Assembly (NCBI RefSeq): GCF_030499575.1
Contig: NZ_JASTLC010000001.1
Span: 620,001-684,000, forward strand
Length of the DNA: 64,000 nt
Direction of reading: 5' to 3'
Source: Streptomyces sp. DG2A-72
GTDB taxonomy: Bacteria; Actinomycetota; Actinomycetes; Streptomycetales; Streptomycetaceae
In this document: positions 1-9,331 of the stretch, piece after piece
Layout: every line of letters begins with the position of its first letter
Position numbering within the stretch: the first letter of the stretch is position 1
The notes under the pieces: generated by a model
The model's input: the letters and a program-made list of their open reading frames with translations, nothing else
Databases searched by the model: none
What the model was told of the DNA's origin: nothing
Program-made: the position numbers and the translations under genes

Positions 1-103
1 ACTCCACACGATCCCGCCCGCCCGGAGGCGTCGGTTCCGGGGGCCGCCTATCGTGAGCGGAGGCGCCAATTCCGGTCCTCGGCGGGCGCCTCTGGAGGCA
101 TGG

Positions 104-1672
104 ATGCTGGCCAAGCTGACGACGCGCCTCAAACTCCGGCGCTCCACGCTCACCGGCGCGGTCGGGCTGGCCGTGCTGGCGGCCGGGCTGCCGGCGGTGG
201 CCGTACGTGACACCGAGTCCGACCTGACGCGGTTCTACCGGCAGAAGGTCGTGTGGACGAAGTGCGACAGCAAGTCGATGCCGAAGGACCTCCAGTGCGG
301 CAAGGTCACCGTCCCCCTCGACTATGCGAAGCCGAAGTCGGGCACGCTCGAGCTGGCCCTCGCCCGCTACCGGGCCACCGGCAAGTCGCGCGGCTCGGTG
401 GTGCTGAACTTCGGCGGCCCCGGGATCCCCGGGATCCCCGAACTCGCCTTCGGCGGCGACGACTTCATGGAGCTGACCGACGGCTACGACGTGGTCTCCT
501 TCGACCCGCGCGGCGTCGGCAGATCCTCCCCGGTCAGCTGCGGCGACGGCTCCGACGAGGCCTCGGAGGCGATGGGCACGGGCACGGACCTCACCGACGA
601 CCCGCGGGCCGTCCTCAAGCAGTTGAAGGAGGCGGCCGCCCAGTGCGCGAAGCACTCCGGACCCGTGCTTCCCAACATAGGAACCGTGAACGCCTCCCGC
701 GACCTGGACGTCATACGCCAGGCCGTCGGTGACAAGAAGCTCAACTACCTCGGCTTCTCGTACGGCACCCGGCTCGGCGCCGTGTACGCGGCGCAGTTCC
801 CGGACAAGGTCGGCCGGCTGGTGCTCGACGGCGTGGACACGCTCACGGAGCCGCTGACCGAGCAGGCGGTCGTGGGCGCGGAGGGGCAGCAGACCGCGCT
901 GGACGCCTTCGTCGCGTGGTGCGCCGAGGACGACGTCGCCTGTCCGCTCGGGACCGACTCCCGCACCGCCCGGGAACACGTCGTGACCCTCGTCGATTCG
1001 CTCGACGAGGATCCGGTGCCGACCGACTTCGGCGACTCCTTCACTGGGCAGGACCTCGTCGCCGCCCTCAGCCAGGCCCTGTACAGCGAGAACATGTGGC
1101 CCACGCTGGAACGTGCCATCGCCTCGCTCGTCGAGGACGGCGACGCCCGGGGCCTGCTCGCCCTCACCGGCGGCGGCATGGCACGGGACGACGACGGCGC
1201 CCTCGCGGACGAGGAGGACGTCCCCTTCGACAACCTGCCGGCCGCGTTGATGGCGATCAACTGCGCCGACGACCCCGACCGCCCGACGGCCGACTGGATC
1301 ACGAAGAACCTCGACCGGCTGCGCACCGAGTACGAGGAGGCATCCCCCGTCTTCGGCGAGTACCGCCTCACGGAGGTACTCATGTGTTACGGCCGCCCCA
1401 AGGGCACCGACTACATCCGCAAGAAGGTGCGGGACGTCGACACCCCGAAGATGCTCCTCGTGGGCACCCGCGGCGACCCGGCGACGCCGTACTGGTGGAC
1501 CACGGAGACGGCGAAGCGGCTGGGCTCCTCGGCCGTGGTGCTCGACAACAGGGGCGAGGGCCACACCGGTTACGCCTCCTCGAAGTGCGTGCACAAGAAG
1601 GTCGACGACTTCCTGCTCTACGGCTCCCTGCCCGCGAGCGGCAGCTCCTGCGGCTCGGATGACGACGACTGA
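104..1672 (+). CDS. secreted TAP-like alpha/beta hydrolase (tripeptidyl aminopeptidase family)
   Basis: Probable exported serine peptidase that removes short peptides from protein N-termini, as the Streptomyces SlpD/SlpE/Tap enzymes do. The N-terminus is basic then hydrophobic (LTGAVGLAVLAAGLPAVA), a signal peptide. The nucleophile elbow GFSYG places Ser near residue 219, FDPRGVG lies before it, and GEGHTGY near the C-terminus carries the likely catalytic His (about 487), in a TAP-like C-terminal domain. Length, 522 residues, is normal. An in-frame GTG exists at 53, but ATG 104 has GGAGG five bases upstream and gives a cleaner signal peptide, so it was chosen. No operon partner is evident; the next gene starts 82 bases on. 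Family is secure, substrate is inferred. Confidence 0.9.
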   Translation: MLAKLTTRLKLRRSTLTGAVGLAVLAAGLPAVAVRDTESDLTRFYRQKVVWTKCDSKSMPKDLQCGKVTVPLDYAKPKSGTLELALARYRATGKSRGSVVLNFGGPGIPGIPELAFGGDDFMELTDGYDVVSFDPRGVGRSSPVSCGDGSDEASEAMGTGTDLTDDPRAVLKQLKEAAAQCAKHSGPVLPNIGTVNASRDLDVIRQAVGDKKLNYLGFSYGTRLGAVYAAQFPDKVGRLVLDGVDTLTEPLTEQAVVGAEGQQTALDAFVAWCAEDDVACPLGTDSRTAREHVVTLVDSLDEDPVPTDFGDSFTGQDLVAALSQALYSENMWPTLERAIASLVEDGDARGLLALTGGGMARDDDGALADEEDVPFDNLPAALMAINCADDPDRPTADWITKNLDRLRTEYEEASPVFGEYRLTEVLMCYGRPKGTDYIRKKVRDVDTPKMLLVGTRGDPATPYWWTTETAKRLGSSAVVLDNRGEGHTGYASSKCVHKKVDDFLLYGSLPASGSSCGSDDDD

Positions 1673-1754
1673 AGCCCAGGTCAGCGAATCACCCCTGATG
1701 TCCGGTTGAGTTACCCCAAGTGCCCGATCGGTGAATCGGGCCTATCGTGCTGAT

Positions 1755-2849
1755 ATGGAGCACGCACTCAGCCCCGCGACCCTCACCGAGCTGCGCCGTC
1801 CGCGCCCTTATCCGGCGGTGTCCGTGCTGACGCCGACGCACCGCCGTGAGCCGGAGAAGGCCCAGGACCCCGTACGGCTGCGCAATGTCGTGGCCGCGGC
1901 CAAGAAGCAGCTGGAGTCCGATCCCGCGGTCAGCCGGGACCGGCGTGCCGACGTCGAACGACAGCTCGACCAGGCCCTCGCCGAGGTCGACCTCACGCAT
2001 GCCGAGGACGGTCTGGTGATCTTCGCCGCGCCGGGTGAGCACCAGGTGTGGTCGCTCGCCCGTCCGGTGCCCGAGCGGGTGGTGCTGGCCGACACCTTCC
2101 TGACCCGGAACCTCGTCTCGGCGCAGGCGGCCGAGCGGCCGTTCTGGGTGCTGTCGGTCTCCACCGACCACGTCACACTGTGGAGCGGCGGCACGGACCG
2201 GGTCACCGAGGTCCGCGCCGGCGGTTTCCCGCTGACCCGGTCCTTCGACAACTTCGACGCCGAGCGGCAGGAGCGGATCGGGGATCTGCCGAGCACCTTC
2301 CGCGACGAGGGCACCCGCCACTTCCTGCGCGACGCCGACACCGCGATGAGCGCGGTCCTCAAGGACGACGCTCGCCCGCTGTACATCACCGGCGAGCAGG
2401 CAGCACTGTCCGCGCTCGACGAGATCGGAACGGTCACCAAGGACGCGGTGCACGTCCCGCACGGCGGCCTCGCGCACGGCACACACGAAGCCGTCTGGCA
2501 GGCGGTCCGGCCGATCGTCGCCGCCCAGGACCGCAAGAGCACCGACGAAGTCGCCCGGGAACTCGTATCGGCGCGCGGGCGGCGGGCGTTCGCGGCCGGC
2601 CTCGACGAGGTCTGGCAGAACGCCCGCGAGGCACGGGTGCGGCTGCTCGCCGTCGAGGAGAACTACCGGGCGACGGTCCGCGACGACGGCGATCACCTGG
2701 TCCCGGCCGAGAGCGGCGACCTCGACGCCCGCGAGGACATCGTGGACGAGATCGTCGAGCAGTGCCTGGAGACCGGCGCCGAGGTCCGCTTCGTACCGGA
2801 CGGCACGCTGCGGGACGCCCACGGGATCGCGGGCGTACTGCGCTACTGA
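1755..2849 (+). CDS. baeRF3-like (bacterial eRF1-fold) protein
   Basis: 364-residue soluble protein that resembles the actinobacterial baeRF family 3 proteins, often mislabelled chemotaxis protein. The N-terminal part has the PAVSVLTPTHRREPEKAQDP pattern followed by helices. The middle holds the TRSFDNFDAERQERIGDLP stretch, and the C-terminus has the acidic VPAESGDLDAREDIVDEIVE segment typical of eRF1-fold domain 3. These proteins are proposed to act on stalled ribosomes or nucleic acids, but no biochemical role can be read here. A GTG at 1731 would add eight residues; ATG 1755 starts the recognisable family N-terminus. No signal peptide or membrane segment. It stands alone, 66 bases before the dehydrogenase. 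Confidence 0.65.
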   Translation: MEHALSPATLTELRRPRPYPAVSVLTPTHRREPEKAQDPVRLRNVVAAAKKQLESDPAVSRDRRADVERQLDQALAEVDLTHAEDGLVIFAAPGEHQVWSLARPVPERVVLADTFLTRNLVSAQAAERPFWVLSVSTDHVTLWSGGTDRVTEVRAGGFPLTRSFDNFDAERQERIGDLPSTFRDEGTRHFLRDADTAMSAVLKDDARPLYITGEQAALSALDEIGTVTKDAVHVPHGGLAHGTHEAVWQAVRPIVAAQDRKSTDEVARELVSARGRRAFAAGLDEVWQNAREARVRLLAVEENYRATVRDDGDHLVPAESGDLDAREDIVDEIVEQCLETGAEVRFVPDGTLRDAHGIAGVLRY

Positions 2850-2915
2850 CCGACGCTCCGGCGCCTCCCGCGTCTACCCTTCGCCAGGGGCAGTCGGCGA
2901 CAAGGGAGTGCGCAC

Positions 2916-3935
2916 GTGGGTGACCTGCTGGGCGTGGCGGTACTGGGTGCCGGGCACATGGGGGCCGACCACATACGTCGGCTCGAGTACGTGGTGAGCG
3001 GCGCGCGTGTCGCCGCCGTGGCCGACCCCGACACCGCGCGGGCCAAGGAGGCGGTGGCCGGGATCGACGGGGTCGCCGTGCATGCCGAGACGGCGGCCGC
3101 GCTCGATGCGCCCGGGGTCGACGCCGTACTGATCGCCTCGCCCGGCCCGGCACACGAGGAGGCGCTGCTCGCGGCGTTCGCGCGCGGCCTTCCGGTGCTG
3201 TGCGAGAAGCCCATGGTGCCGGACTCCACGGGCGCACTCCGCGTCGTGGAGGCGGAGGCACGACTCGGGCGGCGGCTGGCACAGATCGGGTTCATGCGGC
3301 GGTACGACGCCGAGTACCGGCAGCTCAAGTCGCTGCTGGACGGCGGGCGGTTGGGGCGTCCACTGATGCTGCACTGCACCCACCGCAATGTGTCCTCCCC
3401 GCCCGGCTTCACCTCCGCGATGCTGATCAACAGCTCTGTCTCGCACGAGATCGACGCCGCCCGCTGGCTCCTCGGCCAGGAGCTGACCGCGGTGACCGTG
3501 CTGCGTCCACGGTCCTGCGCCGACGCCCCCGAGGGGCTGCTGGACCCGCAGTTCGTGCTCTTCGAGACCGAGCACGGCGCCCTCGTCGACGTGGAGGTCT
3601 TCGTCAACTGCGGCTTCGGCTACCAGGTGCGCTGCGAGGCCGTCTGCGAGCGGGGCAGCGCCCGGATCGGCGAGGGGCACACCATGCTCGTCACCGCCGA
3701 CGGCGGGGCCCGCGAAGAGGTCCCGCAGGACTACCTCGTACGGTTCGCCGATGCCTATGACCGCGAGGTGCAGGCCTGGGTCGACGCCACCCGGCAGGGC
3801 CGGGTCACCGGTCCCGCCGCCTGGGACGGCTATGCGGCCTCGGTGGTCGCCGAGGCCGGGATCCGGTCCCTGGAGACCGGCGACCGCACGACCGTGGCCC
3901 TCGCCCCACGCCCGCACCTGTACGCCGGCCACTGA
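2916..3935 (+). CDS. Gfo/Idh/MocA-family NAD(P)-dependent oxidoreductase
   Basis: Cytoplasmic dehydrogenase of 339 residues. An N-terminal Rossmann fold begins [17 protein letters not shown], with the dinucleotide GxGxMG loop, and the family-defining CEKPM motif (Lys for catalysis) lies near residue 90. The C-terminal alpha/beta domain carries the [11 protein letters not shown] stretch with the catalytic His typical of myo-inositol 2-dehydrogenases. It oxidises a sugar or cyclitol hydroxyl. Inositol is the best guess because Streptomyces IolG paralogues have this length and motif set, but no iol genes are adjacent, so the substrate stays open. Translation starts at GTG 2916 behind AAGGGAG. 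It converges with the SsgA-like gene, with five bases between stops. Confidence 0.85.
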   Translation: MGDLLGVAVLGAGHMGADHIRRLEYVVSGARVAAVADPDTARAKEAVAGIDGVAVHAETAAALDAPGVDAVLIASPGPAHEEALLAAFARGLPVLCEKPMVPDSTGALRVVEAEARLGRRLAQIGFMRRYDAEYRQLKSLLDGGRLGRPLMLHCTHRNVSSPPGFTSAMLINSSVSHEIDAARWLLGQELTAVTVLRPRSCADAPEGLLDPQFVLFETEHGALVDVEVFVNCGFGYQVRCEAVCERGSARIGEGHTMLVTADGGAREEVPQDYLVRFADAYDREVQAWVDATRQGRVTGPAAWDGYAASVVAEAGIRSLETGDRTTVALAPRPHLYAGH

Positions 3936-3940
3936 GGCTG

Positions 3941-4354
3941 TCAGACACTCCCGAACAGCGCGCTCAGTCCGCGGTCGACGGCCGCGCCGACGTCCTCCTG
4001 CCCCGACGCGACCACGGCGTACGTCCGCAGCAGGAAGCGACGCAGGGCGGGCGTGCGGAACTGGAGCAGCGCCAGCCCGTACGGCGAGTGGAACTCCATG
4101 ACCGTCCGGTCCAGGCCGCACGGCCAGATGCGCACGTCGCCGCTGCCCGCCGGGCCGCGCAGACCGGCCTCCAGCAGGGCCCGCCCGAAGGTCCAGGTGA
4201 CGCACTCGCCGTCGAGTGCGGCCTCGGGCGGGAAGTCGATATGCACGGCCAGCGGGTCCGCGGCGGTATAGCGAAGCGTGGCGGAGACAGGAAGTTCCTC
4301 CTCCTCGGCGGTGATCAGGAGGGCGCGTGCGGGCTGCTCGAGGCTGATGTCCAT
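3941..4354 (-). CDS. SsgA-like sporulation/cell-division protein (SALP)
   Basis: Small protein (137 residues) of the SsgA-like family, found only in sporulating actinomycetes, where members direct septum placement, FtsZ recruitment, peptidoglycan remodelling or spore separation. Family marks seen: LRYTAADPLAVHIDFPP near residues 27-43, the VTWTFGRALLEAGL segment, GDVRIWPC and the FHSPYGLALLQF stretch before the C-terminal helix FLLRTYAVV. Which paralogue (SsgA to SsgG) cannot be decided from the sequence alone. It is monocistronic, transcribed away from the SpoIIE-type phosphatase gene across a 402-base spacer. Presence of this gene is one of the best organism markers in the window. Confidence 0.9.
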   Translation of the reverse strand: MDISLEQPARALLITAEEEELPVSATLRYTAADPLAVHIDFPPEAALDGECVTWTFGRALLEAGLRGPAGSGDVRIWPCGLDRTVMEFHSPYGLALLQFRTPALRRFLLRTYAVVASGQEDVGAAVDRGLSALFGSV

Positions 4355-4756
4355 GGTCGGTCTCCACTGCGGGTGAGAGGTCGGCCCGTTGTGCCGGTGT
4401 CTCTTACGACCCCGCAGAGGCCGTTTGCATTACGGGAAACCCGGAATCAATGGTGTGACCTGCGTCACGTCCGAATGATCGGCCCCATCCATAGAACAAA
4501 CACGCGTCGAACACGTAACTGAGCGTCGACCCGAACCCGTCGACGACCGGTCAAGTCACGTATCCCGCCTACGACTTGCACCTTCGGCGACGTACTCCAT
4601 TCGCACCGCACACGCAGGCCGTGAAGACTGTGGCATATGCCAGGAGCACCACCGTATCGTGTGTTGCCGAATCCCTTACAGCGCGTCGCGGGCTGTGCAA
4701 CAGTCGTAACGGTCCCTCCGTCCGCCTTGGTCGTACCGTCCCCCTCGGAGTGCCTG
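4355..4756. other. divergent intergenic region, no gene seen
   Basis: About 400 bases between the SsgA-like gene (leftward) and the phosphatase gene (rightward). It is noticeably richer in A and T than its surroundings, notably around 4425-4520, and must hold both promoters. One reading frame could extend the phosphatase upstream to 4637, but that extension is not family-like and has no ribosome site. No convincing operator or RNA structure was found. Confidence 0.6.
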
Positions 4757-6187
4757 ATGCCGTCCCATCTCTCTGCGGACCGCCCAGCCGCCCAGCCGCC
4801 CGGACGCGGCTCGGTCGACGCGCTCATATCGCAGACGCGACGGCTCAAGGGCGACGTGGACGCCGTACGGCGGGACACGCAGAGCGAGGGATCGGATCCG
4901 CAGGACCGGTGGCAGCGCGCTCTGTACGACCTGGCACTGCACCAACTCAACGACCTGGACGCCCACTTGGCACAGCTGCGGGAAGGCCCGCCGCCCGTGC
5001 CGATGGCACCGGAGCCGGTGTCCGCAGTCCGGGCCGTGCCGCCCGCTCCCCGGCGCGGCTCGCTGCTCAGCCGGGTCGGCAGCGCCGAGTGGAATCTGCT
5101 GACGGACGAGGCCAGTTGGTCCGGTGAGCTCTTCCAGATCCTGGGCCGCGACCCCGCCGCTCCCCCGCTCACCCTCGACGAGCTCCCGTCCCTGGTGTTC
5201 GACGAGGACCGGCCGAAGCTGACAGCGATGGTCACCGACTGCCTCGTCGACGCGAAGCCGATCGACGGGGAGTTCCGCGTCGTACGCCCGGACGGCGACG
5301 TACGGACCGTGCACATGATGGGCGAGCCGGTGCTCGATGCCGACGGCAGCACCGCCTCGATGTGGGCCGTGCTGCGTGACGTCAGCGAACTGCGGCGCAG
5401 CCAGCGGGCGGTGAGCGAGACCCGTGACTCGCTGCAACGCCACCGGCAGCATGCGCAGACCGAGCACCGGCTGGCGGTCGAGTTGCAGGAGGCCGTGCTG
5501 CCGCCGTGGCGCGGTTCCCTGCGGCTCCCGCACCAGGGCGCCGAGAGCCTGGACCTCGCGGCGCACTACCTCCCCTCGTCGACGAGCGCACTGATCGGCG
5601 GGGACTGGTACGACGCGATCCAACTGGCCGACGGCGACACCCTGTTGAGCGTGGGCGACCTGACGGGACACGGTGTCGCCGTGACGTCCGGCATGGCGAT
5701 GCTGCTCGGCGCGCTGCGCGGGATGGCGATGGCGGGCACCGAGCCCGGCCAGCTGATGTCCTGGCTCAACCAGTTGCTCGACGCCACCGTGCAGCCGGCC
5801 CTGGGCAGCGCCGTCTGCTGCCGCTACCGTCCCGCGACCCACACGCTGACGTGGGCGCAAGCAGGACACCCCGCCCCGCTGCTGTTCCGCAACGGGACGG
5901 GGCGCTCACTGGACGCGCCGGACGGCGTCCTGCTCGGCGCGACCTCGGGCGCCGCCTACGAGCAGGCCGAAGTGACCCTTGAGGCGGACGACCTGCTGGT
6001 GCTGTACACCGACGGGCTGGTGCCCAGGCGCAGCCGGGAGGAGGCGGTGCAGCGGCTCCTCGACCTGGCCCCCCGCTTCCACGAGGCGCGCACCGCACAG
6101 GACTGCGTACGGACGGTCGTGGAGGAGTTGGGCGAGTTCGAGCGTGAGGACGACACCTGCGTGCTCATCGCCCGGGTGGCCGACTGA
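4757..6187 (+). CDS. PAS-domain SpoIIE-type PP2C serine/threonine phosphatase
   Basis: Cytoplasmic signalling phosphatase of 476 residues, of the type that dephosphorylates anti-sigma-factor antagonists. A helical N-terminal region (about 1-110) is followed by a PAS domain (about 120-220, with the VRPDGDVRTVHMMGEPVLDADG core) and a linker helix rich in R, Q and E. The SpoIIE/PP2C domain follows. Metal-binding motifs are visible: GGDWYDAIQLADG, VGDLTGHGVAVTSGMAML and, at the end, REDDTCVLIARV. ATG 4757 has GGAG six bases upstream; an alternative ATG at 4637 gives an atypical N-terminus. No kinase, anti-sigma or antagonist gene is adjacent, so partners are unknown. The PAS ligand is also unknown. 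Confidence 0.88.
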   Translation: MPSHLSADRPAAQPPGRGSVDALISQTRRLKGDVDAVRRDTQSEGSDPQDRWQRALYDLALHQLNDLDAHLAQLREGPPPVPMAPEPVSAVRAVPPAPRRGSLLSRVGSAEWNLLTDEASWSGELFQILGRDPAAPPLTLDELPSLVFDEDRPKLTAMVTDCLVDAKPIDGEFRVVRPDGDVRTVHMMGEPVLDADGSTASMWAVLRDVSELRRSQRAVSETRDSLQRHRQHAQTEHRLAVELQEAVLPPWRGSLRLPHQGAESLDLAAHYLPSSTSALIGGDWYDAIQLADGDTLLSVGDLTGHGVAVTSGMAMLLGALRGMAMAGTEPGQLMSWLNQLLDATVQPALGSAVCCRYRPATHTLTWAQAGHPAPLLFRNGTGRSLDAPDGVLLGATSGAAYEQAEVTLEADDLLVLYTDGLVPRRSREEAVQRLLDLAPRFHEARTAQDCVRTVVEELGEFEREDDTCVLIARVAD

Positions 6188-6226
6188 AACCGAACGCCGA
6201 CTGAACCCGACAGCGGCACGGACCCC

Positions 6227-7714
6227 CTATGCCCGTGCGCTGTTGCCGCCCTTCGGCTTCGGCAGCGCGAGCTTGATCTCCTCCCGCAGTTCGCTGATCC
6301 TCGGATAGCTGGAGTACTCGGCGGTGAGCCGGTACATCTGGCGCAGCCGGTCCCAGGTGCGATGGGAGGAGTTGGAGCCCATCGACATCAGGGCCAACCG
6401 CGCGTACCTGTCGGCCTGTTCGGGGTCGTCGGAGATGAAGCAGGCGGAGGCCATGGACAGATAGTCGAAGATCTTCGACCGCTGCCGCCCGTCGACCCGC
6501 AGAGCCAGGGCCTTCTCCGCATAGTGCTGGGCGTGCACGGCCGCGCCCGGCTCGTGCTCGGCCAGCGTGCGATAGGCCAGGGCCTGCATGCCGTACAGGT
6601 CCTCCTCCTTGAACATCTGCATCCAGCTCGGCGGCGGCACGTCGCCCCGGTCGGAGACGAAGAGGTCCTCCGCCTGTCCGAGGGTGCGGCGCATCGCCTG
6701 CCCCTTGCCCATCGACGCCTGTGCCCAGGCCTCGATGGTGTGCAGCATCGCCCGGGTGCGCGGCAGCACCTCTTCGCCGGAGCCGGACTGGGCGAGCTTC
6801 ATCAGGTCGAGTGCGTCGTCGGGCCGGCCGAGGTGCACCATCTGGCGAGCCGCTCGGGAGAGCGCCTCCCCGGCGCGGGGCCGGTCGCCGCCCTCACGGG
6901 CCGCATGGGCGGCGATGACGAAGTACTTCTGGGCCGTGGGCTCCAGGCCGACGTCGTGCGACATCCAGCCCGCGAGAACGGCGAGGTTGGCGGCGACGCC
7001 CCACAGGCGCCGCTGGAGGTGATCGGGGTGACGGTAGGCGAGCATGCCGCCCACTTCGTTGAGCTGACCCACGACGGCCTTGCGTTGCAGCCCGCCGCCG
7101 CGGGCCGCGTCCCAGGCTCGGAACACCTCGACCGAGCGCTCCAGTTCCTCGATCTCCTGCGACCCGATGGGGGCGGCCTCATAGCGGTCGAACCCGGCGG
7201 GGTCGGCGTGCAGGGGATTGTCGAGGTCGGGAGCGTCGGCCGAGAGGGTCGGATCGGTGTGCAGCCAGTCGTGCATGGCGCTGCTGAGTGCTGATCCCGC
7301 GGCGAGCGCGGCACCCGCGCCCACCAAGCCGCGTCGGTTGAGCATGAGGTCCATTCCCGTGAATTCGGTGAGGACCGCGGCAGTCCGTTCGGGCGCCCAC
7401 GGCACACCGTCGGGATGTTCCGCACTCCCGCCGCTCTGCCGTTTCCCCGTACGCCCGTGCCGGACCAGACCGAGGTCCTCGATGGTCACGACACGGCCGA
7501 GACGCTCTGTGAACAGGGCCGCCAGCACCCGCGGCACGGGATCGCGCGGGATCTCTCCCATGTCGATCCACCGCCGCACCCGGGAGGTGTCGGTCGACAG
7601 CTGGGGGTGGCCCATGGCCGCCGCCTGCCGGTTGACCAGCCTCGCGAGTTCACCTTTGGACCAGCCGGCCAGGCCGAACAGGTCCGCCAGGCGGGTGTTG
7701 GGTTCTCCGCTCAC
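6227..7714 (-). CDS. NsdA/NsdB-like TPR transcriptional regulator
   Basis: 495-residue regulator with the architecture of the Streptomyces NsdA-like proteins, negative regulators of differentiation and antibiotic production. An N-terminal helix-turn-helix (about 10-80, GWSKGELARLVNRQA and STDTSRVRRWIDMGEIPRDPVP) matches that family closely. It is followed by a short Ala/Gly-rich hydrophobic stretch (about 128-150). The long C-terminal part is made of helical TPR-like repeats (SRAARQMVHLGRPDDALDL, EHEPGAAVHAQHYAEKAL). The start is GTG 7714. The gene is single and divergent from the APH-fold kinase. Several paralogues exist per genome, so the exact orthologue is not claimed; function in development is inferred from family members. 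Confidence 0.8.
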   Translation of the reverse strand: MSGEPNTRLADLFGLAGWSKGELARLVNRQAAAMGHPQLSTDTSRVRRWIDMGEIPRDPVPRVLAALFTERLGRVVTIEDLGLVRHGRTGKRQSGGSAEHPDGVPWAPERTAAVLTEFTGMDLMLNRRGLVGAGAALAAGSALSSAMHDWLHTDPTLSADAPDLDNPLHADPAGFDRYEAAPIGSQEIEELERSVEVFRAWDAARGGGLQRKAVVGQLNEVGGMLAYRHPDHLQRRLWGVAANLAVLAGWMSHDVGLEPTAQKYFVIAAHAAREGGDRPRAGEALSRAARQMVHLGRPDDALDLMKLAQSGSGEEVLPRTRAMLHTIEAWAQASMGKGQAMRRTLGQAEDLFVSDRGDVPPPSWMQMFKEEDLYGMQALAYRTLAEHEPGAAVHAQHYAEKALALRVDGRQRSKIFDYLSMASACFISDDPEQADRYARLALMSMGSNSSHRTWDRLRQMYRLTAEYSSYPRISELREEIKLALPKPKGGNSARA

Positions 7715-7947
7715 GTCAAGCCCCCAGGTTCTCGGCTGAGTTGACAGTAGCCCGGTGAGAGTTGCCGGGCGACTATTCGCCAGGGTTCGCCAGGGCGCGC
7801 CAGATGGTGTGCCACTGGGCGACGGGTGTCAGGTAGGAACGCGCCACCCCGACCCGGTTGCCGAGGGACATTCCCCAGGGTGCACCCGAGGGGCCGGGCC
7901 GGGTAGCGCATTGTCGTCGCAGGCACACGAAGGGATCTGTTTCGCCC

Positions 7948-9087
7948 ATGTACGCAGCATCGTCCTCCGTGTCCGCCCCGCCCCGGTCGCTGCGCCCCCG
8001 CCCTGCGGGCAGCGGCCCCTACCTCGACCCCGCGCGTCCCGCGCCTCCCCGGCTCGGAGCGGGCCGGCCGCCGCGCGCCGCGGGGGTCGGCACCCAACCG
8101 CTCAGCGGGAGACTCGACTTGTCCGGCCCTCAGGGCACGCAGCTGCGTACGGCGGTCGCGTCGGTGCATCGCATCTGCCCGGAGTTCGCTCCGGTCCAGG
8201 TTCTGCGCCGCAGCGGGCGATCCGTCCTCCTGGTGGGGACGACGGGGCGCAGCACGGCCGTCGCGAAGTGTTTACTGGACCACTCCCCAGCGTGGGCCGA
8301 GCGCATCCGGCACGAAATAGCTGCGTACCGCTCGTTCGTCCGGCACCGCCCGCCCGTGCGGGTGCCCCGGCTGATCGCGGCGGACCCGGACAGCTGCACG
8401 CTCGTGATCGAGCGGATGCCGGGGCGGGTGGCGGCTCTCCAGCGGCACCCGGCGGAGGCCCCGCCGCGTGCGGACATCAGGGCGGCACTCGGCGCGATCT
8501 GCCGGCTGAACGCCTGGCGGCCACCGGCGGGCACCTTCGACGCGCCGCTGGACTATGCGGCGCGCATCGCCCGGTACCACGAGCTGGGTCTGCTCACCGA
8601 CCGGGACATGGGCGATCTGCAGAAGCTGGTGCACGGCATCGCGCATACGGCGGGACGGCAGGGCATGGGCCAGTTCTGCCACGGCGACGCACTGCTGTCG
8701 AACATCCTCCTGTCACCGGCCGGTCCAGTGCTGGTGGACTGGGAGCACGCGGGCTGGTATCTGCCCGGGTACGACCTTGCGACCCTGTGGTCGGTCCTCG
8801 GGGACGCACCGGTGGCCCGGCGGCAGATCAGTCAGATCGCGCAGTCGGCGGGACCGGCCTCGCGGGACGCCTTCCTGGTGAACCTGATGCTCGTCCTGAC
8901 GCGTGAGATCCGTACCTACGAGACGGCCGTGCAGCGTTCGATGCACGACACGACCCCGGCGGCACCGGGAGTGGCCCACCCGGGTGCTGCGCCGTCCGGC
9001 GAGGAACAGCGGCTGCTGCTCAGGCGGCTGCACGACGACTGCCAGCTGGCCCGACGGGCCGTACGCGCGGCGGTCGGCACTCGCTGA
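7948..9087 (+). CDS. aminoglycoside-phosphotransferase-fold kinase
   Basis: Soluble small-molecule kinase of 379 residues with the APH/choline kinase fold. The Brenner catalytic loop is complete: HGDALLSN with His245, Asp247 and Asn252, followed by VDWEHAG with metal-binding Asp264. Upstream, [14 protein letters not shown] and the preceding [10 protein letters not shown] segment supply the N-lobe with its lysine. The first 60 residues are rich in Pro, Arg and Ala and probably disordered. ATG 7948 follows GAAGGGA; an earlier in-frame start at 7858 has no ribosome site. The substrate is not predictable: many Streptomyces homologues are not resistance enzymes. The gene ends in a strong hairpin. 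Confidence 0.85.
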   Translation: MYAASSSVSAPPRSLRPRPAGSGPYLDPARPAPPRLGAGRPPRAAGVGTQPLSGRLDLSGPQGTQLRTAVASVHRICPEFAPVQVLRRSGRSVLLVGTTGRSTAVAKCLLDHSPAWAERIRHEIAAYRSFVRHRPPVRVPRLIAADPDSCTLVIERMPGRVAALQRHPAEAPPRADIRAALGAICRLNAWRPPAGTFDAPLDYAARIARYHELGLLTDRDMGDLQKLVHGIAHTAGRQGMGQFCHGDALLSNILLSPAGPVLVDWEHAGWYLPGYDLATLWSVLGDAPVARRQISQIAQSAGPASRDAFLVNLMLVLTREIRTYETAVQRSMHDTTPAAPGVAHPGAAPSGEEQRLLLRRLHDDCQLARRAVRAAVGTR

Positions 9088-9096
9088 CGGGGACGG

Positions 9097-9137
9097 AGAT
9101 CCGCGGTACGCCCGGGACAGCGGCGTACCGCGGATCT
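9097..9137 (+). terminator. 16-bp perfect hairpin terminator
   Basis: Arms 9097-9112 and 9122-9137 are exact reverse complements around a nine-base loop, ten bases after the stop of the kinase gene. There is no strong T-run, as usual in Streptomyces. Likely terminates the kinase transcript and insulates the amidase gene. Confidence 0.8.
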
Positions 9138-9331
9138 TCGTATGCGCGAGATGGCTGTACGACGGGGCGCGCGCCCTTGCACTCCACCGCCACGAAACTC
9201 CCTACACCCTACGATTACACGATAAAACGCCTCTCTCTGGGCATGATTGACGGATCGTCGGCAGGCCGGTAGCACAGACGCACACCCGGCCCCGCACGGC
9301 TCGTCGCACTCGTCCGTCCCAGGAGGCTGTT

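Noticed and set aside
5382..6098. Several small frames inside the phosphatase gene
   Set aside because: No ribosome sites and no family resemblance; all are shadows.
7948..9087. Aminoglycoside resistance gene
   Set aside because: APH fold alone does not show antibiotic specificity, and no resistance or biosynthetic context is present; kept as a generic kinase.
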